In this document: positions 8,780-17,804 of the stretch, one piece after another
Numbering within the stretch: position 1 is the first letter of the stretch
How the letters are laid out: each line of letters begins with the position of its first letter
Assembly: GCF_000325665.1 (NCBI RefSeq)
Contig: NC_019908.1
Span: forward strand, 2,046,001 to 2,110,000
Direction: 5' to 3'
DNA length: 64,000 bases
From: Brachyspira pilosicoli P43/6/78
GTDB lineage: Bacteria > Spirochaetota > Brachyspiria > Brachyspirales > Brachyspiraceae
Program-made: the position numbers and the translations under genes
Notes under the pieces: generated by a model
What the model saw: only the letters and a program-made list of their open reading frames with translations
Database searches by the model: none
What the model was told of the DNA's origin: nothing

Positions 8780-9340
8780 TTATTTATTTACGCGTTCAAC
8801 ATAACTGTCATCTCTAGTATCTACTTTAATTTTATCTCCAATATTTATGAATAATGGTACATTAACTTCTATACCAGTTTCTAATTTAGCAGGCTTTAAA
8901 GTACTTCCAGTAGTATCTCCTTTAAAACCAGGTTCTGTATAAGTAACTTCCAAGATTACATGTATAGGGAATCTTACAGCAGTAACTTCTTCATTTATAT
9001 ATTGCAAATCAACTTCGCTGTTATCTAATAAATAATATTTGTTATCGCCTAAAATATCTTCATTAACATGCACTTGTTCATAGTTATCAAGTATCATGAA
9101 TATATACTCATTTCCTTCGCTATATAGATATTGAGCTTTTTTGTATGCAATATCAGCCTCTTCAACAGTCTCAGTAGAAGCAAAAGTTTTTTCAACCATA
9201 TTGCCTTTAATCATGTTTTTTAATTTAGTTCTTACATTGGCTTTTCTCTGCTGAGCTCTATGAAAGTGAGCATCTATTACTAGATAAGTTTCGCCGTCTA
9301 ATATAATAGCATCGCCTTTTCTTAAATCATTAACATCCAT
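8780..9340 (-). CDS. efp: Elongation factor P with a non-canonical modification loop
   Basis: 186 aa with the three-domain EF-P layout: an N-terminal KOW-like domain with VRTKLKN (residues 36-42) and a C-terminal domain with the GDTTGSTLKPAKLETG signature. EF-P rescues ribosomes stalled at polyproline. The loop that normally reads PGKG and carries the modified Lys/Arg is here HRAQQRKANVRT (27-38), one residue shorter and without the glycines. R32 or K33 would sit near the tip. No EpmA/EarP-type modification gene is nearby. It is followed with no gap by the EcfT-like gene. Confidence 0.93.
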   Translation of the reverse strand: MDVNDLRKGDAIILDGETYLVIDAHFHRAQQRKANVRTKLKNMIKGNMVEKTFASTETVEEADIAYKKAQYLYSEGNEYIFMILDNYEQVHVNEDILGDNKYYLLDNSEVDLQYINEEVTAVRFPIHVILEVTYTEPGFKGDTTGSTLKPAKLETGIEVNVPLFINIGDKIKVDTRDDSYVERVNK

Positions 9341-9477
9341 AAATAAAACCTCTGATTATAATATATTTTTTAAGATAGATAGTTTAAGCATTATATTTTA
9401 TTAGCAGAAAAAAAGCAAATAATTTAATAATGCAATAATTAATTTTTATTTATAAGTTTATTTATTATAATATAGCT

Positions 9478-10479
9478 TTAAAAGAATAAACTAGCCTCTA
9501 AACCAATCTTGCTTTCCATCTTTTTAAAAGCATAAAGCTGTCTAGAGCGAAGATATTCATATTTTATTCCAATTGCAAATCTGTAAATTTCTAATCCTAA
9601 AGCTACAGATACAGAAGGCGACCATTTATAAATAGATTCTATAGCATTATATCCCTCTCCAGCAGCCTTTCTATCTATTCTATTAAACTCATCATATTCA
9701 CCAGCTACATAAAATCCTGCAATTAAATTCATCTCTCCCCACAAAGGAAATCTAAAATCACTTCCTGCATATATGGTAAATATATTAACTAAATTAGACT
9801 TTTTAAAACCAGTAATTGCAAATAAAGTACCCCCATAAAAAGAAAACCAACCCCATCTATAATATGCAGCAATATGCATCTGTTCAAAACCTACATCTAT
9901 AAACTCATCATCTATTTTGTTATGCAATGAATCATCTCCTAATATATCGCCGCCCATGTGGTAGCATACATGTTTTAAAGGAGCAAATCTTATTTTAAGC
10001 TTATTTTTAAATATGTAGTCAAAATATGCTTCTACTTGCATGTAGGTGCTGAATAAAAAACTAGTGCCGTATAGTTTGTCGTATTTGTATTGATAGTGTG
10101 CAAAATTAAACTTTGCAGAATAAGCTACACCTATTCTTATTCTATGTGTTTCTTCATTTATATTAAAAGCTATAGGGGCTAATTCTGTTGATAATGTTGG
10201 GCTATGAAATATTATTACTTTATCTATAGTGAAGTTTTTATTATTATAAAGCTTATTTGCATTAAATATTGTTCCAAACCAGAATTTTGTGTTGTAGTTA
10301 TTTATGTCTGCGTAGCCTGAAAAGTATTTATCAGTTTCTGGATTTCTTAGAGGGTTATATTTCCACTGAGTTTTTACTTTTTGTGAATAGCTTTCCATTT
10401 TTTGTTCTAAAGAGTTTGTATTTTGAGCATTTAGTATAATAGTAAGAAGTATAAAGCACAGTAATGTATGTTTAATCAT
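9478..10479 (-). CDS. Predicted outer-membrane beta-barrel, possibly DUF1207-like
   Basis: 333 aa. A signal peptide of about 18 residues ends near LNAQ. The mature part is rich in Tyr, Phe and Trp with alternating strands and ends in LEASLFF; the terminal Phe is typical of outer-membrane barrels. The general look recalls DUF1207 proteins, of unknown function. The ribosome binding site is weak (AGAGAAA). It is divergent from cheY with 230 bp between. Family assignment is uncertain; envelope location is likely. Confidence 0.65.
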   Translation of the reverse strand: MIKHTLLCFILLTIILNAQNTNSLEQKMESYSQKVKTQWKYNPLRNPETDKYFSGYADINNYNTKFWFGTIFNANKLYNNKNFTIDKVIIFHSPTLSTELAPIAFNINEETHRIRIGVAYSAKFNFAHYQYKYDKLYGTSFLFSTYMQVEAYFDYIFKNKLKIRFAPLKHVCYHMGGDILGDDSLHNKIDDEFIDVGFEQMHIAAYYRWGWFSFYGGTLFAITGFKKSNLVNIFTIYAGSDFRFPLWGEMNLIAGFYVAGEYDEFNRIDRKAAGEGYNAIESIYKWSPSVSVALGLEIYRFAIGIKYEYLRSRQLYAFKKMESKIGLEASLFF

Positions 10480-10576
10480 TTTATATTTTCTCTAGATTTT
10501 TTAGCGGAAATTATATGTTTTTTAAAGAAGTTGTCAATATTTTCATTAAAAATAATAATGTAATTTAAATCTTTAC

Positions 10577-10604
10577 TTGCAAAAAATTATTATTTTGATA
10601 AAAT
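10577..10604 (+). promoter_or_regulatory. Promoter for the cheY-to-mreD gene run
   Basis: TTGCAA (10577-10582), 16-nt spacer, TAAAAT (10599-10604). It gives a leader of about 100 nt before cheY. No other good promoter was seen before the end of mreD. Confidence 0.6.
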
Positions 10605-10710
10605 AGACGTATATATAATAATACATACTAGTAGAATTTTATAAATTTACACTAAATTATAAGAATTTCTAATACGATAATATTTTTTAGAGTTTAAGGA
10701 GTAATATAAT

Positions 10711-11127
10711 ATGTCTGATATAAATAAAAAAGTGGCAGATGGTATAAATGAGTTTGGTAAATCTTTTAGAGTTTTATTAGTAGATGATTCAGCATTTGTA
10801 GTGAAACAATTACAGCAAATATTGGTATCAGAGCAGTATAGTGTAGTAGGAACAGCAGAAAACGGAGAAGAGGGCGTAATGATGTATAAAGAGTTAAAGC
10901 CTGATGTTGTTACTATGGATATTACTATGCCTAAAATGGACGGTATTACAGCTCTTACTAAAATAATAGAGTTTGATAAAAATGCTAAAGTTGTTATGGT
11001 TAGTGCTTTAGGTAAAGAGGATATGGTTAAAAAGGCACTTCTTGCTGGTGCTAAAAATTATATTACTAAACCTTTGGATAGAAAGAAAGTTCTAGAGCGT
11101 ATAAAAATGGTTCTAGATAAGAAATGA
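10711..11127 (+). CDS. cheY: CheY-type single-domain response regulator
   Basis: 138 aa: a receiver domain preceded by an ~18-residue N-terminal extension. The acidic pair D25/D26, phospho-acceptor D70 (VTMDITMP), the Thr/Ser switch S98 (MVSALG) and K120 (YITKPLD) are all present, so it should be phosphorylatable. In spirochaetes such regulators signal to the flagellar switch. TAAGGAG precedes the ATG. It heads a compact run with cheR (23-nt gap) and cell-shape genes, with no CheA nearby, so a role in this operon's own output is also possible. Confidence 0.92.
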   Translation: MSDINKKVADGINEFGKSFRVLLVDDSAFVVKQLQQILVSEQYSVVGTAENGEEGVMMYKELKPDVVTMDITMPKMDGITALTKIIEFDKNAKVVMVSALGKEDMVKKALLAGAKNYITKPLDRKKVLERIKMVLDKK

Positions 11128-11150
11128 TTTAAAAATACGGTATTATTAAT

Positions 11151-11981
11151 TTGAGTAATAATGGTTTAACTGAAGAATACTTAGAATTATTCAAGGAGTT
11201 TATATATAATAAAAGCGGTATACGTTTTAATCTCATTAATCAGGTAATACTAGAATCTAGAATAGAGTCTTCTATGAAAGAGAGAAATATTTTTAATGTA
11301 GGAGACTATTTTCATCTTATTTCTACTGATAAACAGGAACTGAAGCTGTTTTTAGATAATATAACTACAAATCTTACTAAATTTTTTAGAACAGAGAGTA
11401 ATTTTAATTTATTAAAAAATAAAGTTTTGCCTATAGTATTGAACAATAAAAAATATTCAGAACCTATATATATATGGAGTTCAGGCTGTTCTACAGGAGA
11501 GGAGCCTTATTCTATAGCAATGACTTGTTTAGAAACATCAAAAATTTATCCGGAAAAAGTTAAAATATATGCAACAGATATTTCCATGCAATCTTTAGAG
11601 GTTGCAAAGATGGGGGTGTATGATAAAGATAAAGTTGCTAATATAAGCGATGAGTATTTAAATAAATATTTTGATGAAATGCCAAATGGCAAATATAAAG
11701 TAAAAGATTATATAAAAGATATGGTTAGTTTTGAGTATCATAATCTTATTACTCCTAATAATAGATATTTGAATATAGATATAGTTTTTTGCAGGAATGT
11801 ACTTATATATTTTGATAATGAATCTGTTAAATTGACTGTTAATAGATTTTATGATATATTAAATAAACATGGATTTTTATTTATAGGTCATAGCGAGTCT
11901 TTATTTGGGCTTGATACGAAATTTAAATTTAATAATATAGATAATTCGATTGTATATACCAAAAGTGAGGAGGTATTTTAA
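11151..11981 (+). CDS. cheR: CheR-type chemoreceptor glutamate methyltransferase
   Basis: 276 aa from a TTG start. Transfers methyl from S-adenosylmethionine to receptor glutamates for adaptation. An N-terminal helical domain with TNLTKFFR (about residues 81-88) is followed by the SAM-binding WSSGCSTGEEPYSIA, the FCRNVLIYF motif and GHSESLFGL. No CheB is in the window. The ribosome binding site is weak; the start was chosen because no better in-frame start follows before the conserved region. Its stop overlaps the bactofilin ATG by 1 nt. Confidence 0.93.
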   Translation: MSNNGLTEEYLELFKEFIYNKSGIRFNLINQVILESRIESSMKERNIFNVGDYFHLISTDKQELKLFLDNITTNLTKFFRTESNFNLLKNKVLPIVLNNKKYSEPIYIWSSGCSTGEEPYSIAMTCLETSKIYPEKVKIYATDISMQSLEVAKMGVYDKDKVANISDEYLNKYFDEMPNGKYKVKDYIKDMVSFEYHNLITPNNRYLNIDIVFCRNVLIYFDNESVKLTVNRFYDILNKHGFLFIGHSESLFGLDTKFKFNNIDNSIVYTKSEEVF

Positions 11982-12382
11982 TGTTTAGAAAAAATGAAAT
12001 ATCAGAATCAAATTCTATAATAGGTGAAGGTTCATATTTTAGAGGTGAGTTTACACTTAATGGCAGTTTAAGGATAGATGGTTGTTATGAGGGAGATAAT
12101 CTTGAAGTTGACAGCCTTACTGTAGGAAACAGCGGAAAGGTAAAATCTAATATAAAAACTAATTCAGCTATTATTGAAGGAATAGTAATAGGAAATATTG
12201 AGGCAAAAAATAGAGTAATGCTTATGCCTACAAGCAGAGTTCTTGGCGAGATTCGCACTCCTGAGCTTATTATACAAAATGGTGTTATACTTGAAGGAGT
12301 TTGTATAGTATCGCCTGATCCTAAAACTAACCCTAGAGAAACTATACTTAATTTATATAACTCTTCAAATAATAATCAATAA
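11981..12382 (+). CDS. Bactofilin
   Basis: 133 aa. The central region is a repetitive beta-helix of short Gly- and Ile/Val-spaced rungs (GSLRIDGCYEGD, VGNSGKVKSNI, AIIEGIVIGNI), the bactofilin (DUF583) fold, with short disordered ends. Bactofilins polymerise without nucleotide into membrane-associated filaments that guide cell shape and wall synthesis. AGGAGG precedes the ATG, which overlaps the cheR stop (TAATG). Position just before mreBCD supports a morphogenetic role. Confidence 0.9.
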   Translation: MFRKNEISESNSIIGEGSYFRGEFTLNGSLRIDGCYEGDNLEVDSLTVGNSGKVKSNIKTNSAIIEGIVIGNIEAKNRVMLMPTSRVLGEIRTPELIIQNGVILEGVCIVSPDPKTNPRETILNLYNSSNNNQ

Positions 12383-12390
12383 TATATAAT

Positions 12391-13329
12391 ATGCCTTATT
12401 TATATGATGTTGAAAGAAAGATTAATGCAAAAATCATTATTGCAACTTTGGCGGGTATTGTTGTAACTGCAGTACTCTCTTATTTATTTATTTCAAATTA
12501 TATAGAAAGAAAAAGAATTAGATATATTTATGATTATATAGCCTTAGAAGATTATGATAATGCTTCTTTTATATTTAAAGACCTTTACAGCAGAAAGCCT
12601 TTAAATAAAAACATATTAATGGCAGGAATTGATTTGTATTATAATATTCTTCTAATAACCACAGATAAAGATATTATTACAACAGCAAGCGAAAATATTA
12701 CTAAATATGCAAAGCAGATGTTATTAACATCAAAGTTTATCAAAAATAAATATATAATATATCAGAGATTAGCTTATGGATTTCAGAGGCTTGGAAGTTC
12801 TTATTATATAGATGCTTATAATTCTTATTTAGAGGCTATAAAAAATGGCGATAATAGAGTATCTACTGTTATAGAGCTTGCTAAGATATGTTACAGAATT
12901 GGATATTACGAAGAGGCAATAGAGAATTTAGAATATGCTATAAAAAGAGATACAGAAAATAACAAAGAGTTTTTAAACTTAGAATTATATTATGAACTTG
13001 CTGTTGCTTATGAAGGAAACAAAAATTACACTAAAGCAATACAAATACTTTCCTATATAGACGGTAAGTTTAATAATGATTATAAGCTTGAAGCTAAATC
13101 ATATTCTAAGCTTGGTGATTTATATTACAGACAAGGATTATATAAAGAAAGCGAATTTTTTTACAAAAAAGCACTATTATTAGATGACAAAAATCCGGAT
13201 TTATATTATAGTATAGGGGAATTATTTAGAAAAACAAAGCGGATAAACGAAGCAATTGCTATGTTTAGAGAAGCATTAAAAATAGATAATAACTATAAAC
13301 CCGCTAGGGACGCATTAAGGAGATTATAG
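12391..13329 (+). CDS. Membrane-anchored TPR-repeat protein
   Basis: 312 aa. One membrane segment (about residues 14-33), then an extracytoplasmic region with TPR units, clearest in the last 150 residues ([53 protein letters not shown]). TPRs are protein-binding scaffolds. It sits 8 nt after bactofilin and 5 nt before mreB, so it is probably a partner in the shape or elongation machinery; that is inferred from position only. Confidence 0.82.
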   Translation: MPYLYDVERKINAKIIIATLAGIVVTAVLSYLFISNYIERKRIRYIYDYIALEDYDNASFIFKDLYSRKPLNKNILMAGIDLYYNILLITTDKDIITTASENITKYAKQMLLTSKFIKNKYIIYQRLAYGFQRLGSSYYIDAYNSYLEAIKNGDNRVSTVIELAKICYRIGYYEEAIENLEYAIKRDTENNKEFLNLELYYELAVAYEGNKNYTKAIQILSYIDGKFNNDYKLEAKSYSKLGDLYYRQGLYKESEFFYKKALLLDDKNPDLYYSIGELFRKTKRINEAIAMFREALKIDNNYKPARDALRRL

Positions 13330-13334
13330 TATAT

Positions 13335-14360
13335 ATGTTTAGTTGGTTGTATAATATGTTCTCAAGTGATATGGGAATAGATTTAGGTACTGCAAACACT
13401 TTAGTTTATGTTAAGGGAGAGGGGATTGTTTTAGCAGAGCCTTCTGTAGTTGCTATAGAGAAAAGCACTGGTAATGTTATAGCTGTTGGTAATGAGGCTA
13501 AAAGAATGCTTGGTAAAGTGCCAAATTCTATAGCTGCTATTAGACCTATGAGAGACGGGGTTATTGCAGATTTTGAAACTGTTGAAAAGATGATAAGATA
13601 TTTTATCAATAAAGTTCACAATAAAAAAACTTTGGTAAAACCTAGAATTGCTATAGGTATTCCTACAGGCATTACAGAAGTTGAGAGGCGTGCTGTACGT
13701 GAAAGCTGCGAGCAGGCTGGAGCTAGAACTATATTTTTAATAGAGCAAGCAAGGGCTGCTGCAATTGGTGCTGATATGCCTATCAATGAGCCTCATGGTA
13801 ATATGATTATAGAGATAGGAGGAGGTACTACTGAGGTTGCTGTACTTTCACTTGGAAGTATGGTGCGCAGTGCTTCTATACGTGTGGGCGGTGATGAGCT
13901 TGATGATGCTATTATTAAATATATGCAAAGAACTCACAACTTATATATTGGTGAAAAAACTGCTGAAGAGATTAAGATTAATATTGGTCATGCTTATAAG
14001 GGTGATATATCTAAGACTATGGATATAAGAGGAAGAGACTCTGTATCTGGTCTTCCTAAAACTTTAACTATCAATAGTGCTGAAGTAAAAGATGCTATAT
14101 CTGATATATTGCTTGAGATATTAGAGGCTGTAAAATATGTACTTAATCAGACACCTCCAGAGATAGCTGCTGATATTGTTGAGAGAGGTATTGTTATGAG
14201 TGGAGGAACTTCTTTACTTCCTGGTTTTACAGATTTAATATCTATAGAGACTGGGGTTCCTGTTATACTTGCTGAGAGTCCTCTTACTTGTGTGGCTATT
14301 GGATGCGGTAAGTTTATAGAAGAGACTAGAAATTTAAAAAATTATAGAAGATTTTCTTAA
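13335..14360 (+). CDS. mreB: Rod-shape-determining actin homologue MreB
   Basis: 341 aa, family length. Actin-fold ATPase that organises cell-wall elongation under the inner membrane. Phosphate-1 motif [15 protein letters not shown] is near residues 14-28, phosphate-2 [16 protein letters not shown] mid-protein, and the adenosine motif [10 protein letters not shown] near the C-terminus. AAGGAG precedes the ATG. mreC follows after 3 nt. Confidence 0.97.
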   Translation: MFSWLYNMFSSDMGIDLGTANTLVYVKGEGIVLAEPSVVAIEKSTGNVIAVGNEAKRMLGKVPNSIAAIRPMRDGVIADFETVEKMIRYFINKVHNKKTLVKPRIAIGIPTGITEVERRAVRESCEQAGARTIFLIEQARAAAIGADMPINEPHGNMIIEIGGGTTEVAVLSLGSMVRSASIRVGGDELDDAIIKYMQRTHNLYIGEKTAEEIKINIGHAYKGDISKTMDIRGRDSVSGLPKTLTINSAEVKDAISDILLEILEAVKYVLNQTPPEIAADIVERGIVMSGGTSLLPGFTDLISIETGVPVILAESPLTCVAIGCGKFIEETRNLKNYRRFS

Positions 14361-14363
14361 AAA

Positions 14364-15251
14364 GTGAATAATATATTAAAACACAAATTACTTATACTTT
14401 ATATTACGCTTAGCCTTATAGCGTCAATATTTATGGTGCTTAATAGGAGTAATTTTGTTTTTGATTTGCGTTCTATATATGCACTCGGTGTATACCCAAT
14501 ACAGAGTGCTACACAAAATATATCAAAGGCTTTTGTTTATCTTTACACAAGCGTTACAGATATATTTACACTTCAAAGTCAGCTTCAAGTACTTAGAGAT
14601 AGAATAGCAGAATTAAACGGCACAGCTTTAGAATATGAACAGCTTCGTCAGGAGAACTCAAGGTTAAGAGCATTATTAAATGAAGCTCCAACAGATGAGT
14701 ACCCATTAGAGTATGCTGAGATAGTTTCAAAAGACCCTCAAAACTTCTACAACACTATAGTGATTAACAAAGGAAGGGCTCATGGTATTGTTGTGGGTAT
14801 GCCTGTTATATCATATAAAAATGGATATAAGGGGCTTGTTGGTAAGGTTGTGGAAGTGAGAAAATATAACAGCAGAGTTTTATCTCTTATAGATGAAAGG
14901 TCTCAAATATCTGTTATGCTTGATAGTTCTAAGGCTACTGGTATTATGAGCGGGCAGAATCCTCGTTCCACTCAAACACATTTACAATATATTGATTTGC
15001 AGATTGATGTTGAAGAGGGAGAAAAAGTTTATACTAGCGGAATGGGCGGAGTTTTCCCAAGCGGAATATTGGTTGGAAATGTGTTTAAAGTTGAGAAAAA
15101 GAATTATGGACTATTTCACGATTTGTATATTGAGCCTATAGTAGATTTTTCAACTTTAGAGAATGTGTATGTGATAAAAAAGATTCCAGACAGAGAAATT
15201 ATTATGCTTGCTAATGAAGAATATGAAGAGGGTGAAGTTACAAATAAATGA
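14364..15251 (+). CDS. mreC: Rod-shape-determining protein MreC
   Basis: 295 aa from a GTG start. One N-terminal membrane segment (about 9-27), a coiled-coil (about residues 65-105), then the periplasmic beta-domain with NFYNTIVINKGRAHGIVVGMPV and VYTSGMGGVFPSGILVG. It links MreB to the periplasmic wall-synthesis enzymes. It overlaps mreD by 4 nt (ATGA). Confidence 0.94.
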   Translation: MNNILKHKLLILYITLSLIASIFMVLNRSNFVFDLRSIYALGVYPIQSATQNISKAFVYLYTSVTDIFTLQSQLQVLRDRIAELNGTALEYEQLRQENSRLRALLNEAPTDEYPLEYAEIVSKDPQNFYNTIVINKGRAHGIVVGMPVISYKNGYKGLVGKVVEVRKYNSRVLSLIDERSQISVMLDSSKATGIMSGQNPRSTQTHLQYIDLQIDVEEGEKVYTSGMGGVFPSGILVGNVFKVEKKNYGLFHDLYIEPIVDFSTLENVYVIKKIPDREIIMLANEEYEEGEVTNK

Positions 15252-15787
15252 AAAGAGCAATAACTGTTATAATAAGTTCATTAATCCTTTTAATAATACA
15301 ATCTTCTCCTGCTTATGATTTGATTAGAATAACATTGGGTGCTAAGCCTGATTTGCTTCTTATATTTTTAGTATTTTTGTCATTTAGATATGGTTCTTTT
15401 GAAGGAATAATATACGGCTTTTTTATAGGAATAATGCAAGATATTGTTTCTAGCTCTACATTTGGTTCTTATGCTATAATATTTCTTAATATTGGTTTGG
15501 TTGTTGGTTTCTTTAACAGCAGAATATTTATTAAGCAAATTGCTGCGGGTATATTTGTTACTTTAATTGGATATTTAATAAAGATTATTGCATTATTTTT
15601 TGTAATGGCAATATATGCAGATTTATCAAGTGTTGCTGTGCTTATGCGTTCAGAGTTATTTATAGGTCTTCCTCTCACAGTAATACTTTCTTCACCGTTA
15701 TTTATACTATTTGAAAAGATTGCTCCTATAGTGTATGACAAAAACAAAATACATGTAGATGATAGCACCAAAACTTACGAAGATTGA
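15248..15787 (+). CDS. mreD: Rod-shape-determining protein MreD
   Basis: 179 aa with five or six membrane segments. The pattern AKPDLLLIFLVFLSFRYG and GIIYGFFIGIMQDI is typical of MreD, the integral membrane partner of MreC. It starts within the last codons of mreC, so translation is coupled. It converges with the PIN/TRAM gene; the ~140 bp between holds only an A/T-only inverted repeat (15822-15852). Confidence 0.92.
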   Translation: MKRAITVIISSLILLIIQSSPAYDLIRITLGAKPDLLLIFLVFLSFRYGSFEGIIYGFFIGIMQDIVSSSTFGSYAIIFLNIGLVVGFFNSRIFIKQIAAGIFVTLIGYLIKIIALFFVMAIYADLSSVAVLMRSELFIGLPLTVILSSPLFILFEKIAPIVYDKNKIHVDDSTKTYED

Positions 15788-15926
15788 TTTTTTTAATTAT
15801 ATATAAACAAATATATTTTTATTAATTATTATCAGCTTTTTTCAATAATTAAATATATAAATGTATTTTATTTGGTGTTTCTTAAAAAATATATCTATAA
15901 AAGAAAGTTATAAAATTAATTAAAAA

Positions 15927-16934
15927 TTATTTATGCTCTCTATTTTGTTTTTTCTTATTGTTTTGCTGATTATTTTGTTTACTTACCAAAGAAGCAAATA
16001 TTACTCTTCCAGCCTCTTTAGGAAGCACATTGTCTATTTCTATATCAACACTTTTGCCTATTAAATGTTTGGCATTATCTACAACTATCATAGTGCCGTC
16101 TTCTAAATAACCTAATGCCTGTTTATCTTTTCCTTCTCTTATCAAATCTATCTTTATGGTCTCTCCAGGAAGCACAACTACTTGCAAACAATTAGCTAAA
16201 TCATTAATATTTAATATATCAACTCCATGAATAGAAGCCACCTTCATCAAGTTAAAGTCATTAGTAATTACTTTAGCGTCCATTTTTTTGGCAAGCTCTA
16301 TGAGTTTTAAATCTACTTCCTTGATGTTTGGAAAATCTACATCTGTTACAGAAAGTAATATATTTTTTGAAGATTTCATTTTATTTAATATTTCTAAAGC
16401 TCTTCTTCCTCTTATTCTTTTTTGAGGGTCTCTTGAATCACTTAAAAATTGTATTTCTTTTATTACAAACTCTGGAAGTATTAAAAGTCCGTCAAAGAAT
16501 TTTTTCTCTGCTATATCATATACTCTTCCGTCTACTATTACAGAAGTATCTAATATTTTAGCTGTTTTTATTTTATCAGTTTTTGTAAGTTTGAGCATAT
16601 TTGATATATTTGGTATCAATGATGATATTATAGAGAAAGTCAAATATCCTTCAATAAATAGTATTATAAGCTTGTTGTTTAATGATAAATTTATGCCTAT
16701 TATATTTATAACATTTAAAGTAAGTATTACAGTTATTATTGTAAGAACAAATGATACAAAAATGACTAAAGTTGTTTTTGAAGATTTTTTTCTTATAAAA
16801 AATAAATCCAATAATATTATAAAAATAGAACTTACAACAAAAAATATAATAGTATTTATATTAAAAAGTTTATTATAAATATAATCAAATATAAGTGCTA
16901 AAATAGAACAAGCAAAATAAATTATTCTCCACAT
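15927..16934 (-). CDS. PIN/TRAM-domain membrane protein (YacL family)
   Basis: 335 aa. Four N-terminal membrane segments (to about residue 115) are followed by a PIN-like nuclease domain beginning ILDTSVIVDGRVYDIA with downstream acids (EFVIKE, ELAKKMDAKVITNDFNL). A C-terminal TRAM domain (GETIKIDLIREGKDKQALGYLEDG) follows, with a short basic Gln/Asn/Lys tail. This is the YacL/PilT-N membrane family, whose role is not settled. It follows carD on the same strand, a pairing I recall from other bacteria. Confidence 0.88.
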   Translation of the reverse strand: MWRIIYFACSILALIFDYIYNKLFNINTIIFFVVSSIFIILLDLFFIRKKSSKTTLVIFVSFVLTIITVILTLNVINIIGINLSLNNKLIILFIEGYLTFSIISSLIPNISNMLKLTKTDKIKTAKILDTSVIVDGRVYDIAEKKFFDGLLILPEFVIKEIQFLSDSRDPQKRIRGRRALEILNKMKSSKNILLSVTDVDFPNIKEVDLKLIELAKKMDAKVITNDFNLMKVASIHGVDILNINDLANCLQVVVLPGETIKIDLIREGKDKQALGYLEDGTMIVVDNAKHLIGKSVDIEIDNVLPKEAGRVIFASLVSKQNNQQNNKKKQNREHK

Positions 16935-17028
16935 AACAGTTTCTCCTTAAAAACTAAAAAGAGCTCGAGTTATTTTTATGTTTTTATATTTTTTTATTAG
17001 TTTCAAATAGAATAAATTAATAAATATT

Positions 17029-17604
17029 TCACTCTTCTTTTTTCTTTTTTTTGGCAGGCTTAGCAGCAGCTTTAGTTGGTTTAATAAGTTCTTTTTCAGC
17101 AGGTTTAGTTTTAAACTTTTTAGCTGATTTTTCTAATGCATTAGACACTATATCTTCAATTTGGTCTCTATCTTTTTTTAATGCTATACTAATTTCATTT
17201 ACTATAAACATATATGCTTTTTCATACAAACGTTTTTCGCTTGCAGATAATTCTTTTAATTTATTTCTAGTAAACAAACTTCTTGCCACTTCTATAGTAT
17301 CTTTAATTTCACCGCTTCTTAATTTTTCTTCATTTTCTTGATAACGAATTTTCCAATTATTTTCTATATCATGAGGTTTAGTTTGTAGTAGGTTCAAAAA
17401 ATTTTCAGCTTCTGCTTTAGATATTATCTTACGTATACGATATTCTTTAACTCTATTTATAGGAACTTTTAATGTGATGTTTTCACCTTCACATTCAAGT
17501 ACATAGCATTCTACAACGGAAGAATTTACTTTATTATCTGCTATACCTATGACTTTACATATTCCATACATAGGGTAAACAACATAACTATTTACTTTAT
17601 ACAT
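17029..17604 (-). CDS. carD: CarD/CdnL-family transcriptional regulator
   Basis: 191 aa. An N-terminal Tudor-like RNA-polymerase-interaction domain (VVYPMYGICKVIGI) is followed by a helical DNA-contacting region with WKIRYQENEEKLRSGEI and LSASEKRLYEKA. CarD binds the RNAP beta subunit and stabilises open promoter complexes. The C-terminus is a long Lys/Ala/Pro tail (about 20 residues), a low-complexity basic extension. It is 94 nt upstream of the PIN/TRAM gene. Confidence 0.92.
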   Translation of the reverse strand: MYKVNSYVVYPMYGICKVIGIADNKVNSSVVECYVLECEGENITLKVPINRVKEYRIRKIISKAEAENFLNLLQTKPHDIENNWKIRYQENEEKLRSGEIKDTIEVARSLFTRNKLKELSASEKRLYEKAYMFIVNEISIALKKDRDQIEDIVSNALEKSAKKFKTKPAEKELIKPTKAAAKPAKKKKKEE

Positions 17605-17740
17605 AATTCTTTTTAAATAAGCCTTTATTTATTCTAGTAATTTATTATACTAATTTAAAAAATATCTAGAAGTATTATATACTAAAAAAGCAAAAAATCA
17701 AGGAAAAAATAAACTAACCCCAATACTATATAAAAATACT

Positions 17741-17768
17741 TTGACAATTTTTTTATTAGATATAAAAT
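17741..17768 (+). promoter_or_regulatory. Sigma-70-type promoter for ispG
   Basis: TTGACA (17741-17746), 16-nt spacer, TAAAAT (17763-17768). It lies just upstream of ispG and gives a leader of about 30 nt. Confidence 0.7.
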
Positions 17769-17804
17769 CGGTATTATATTTATAAATTTATTATGAGGAT
17801 AATG

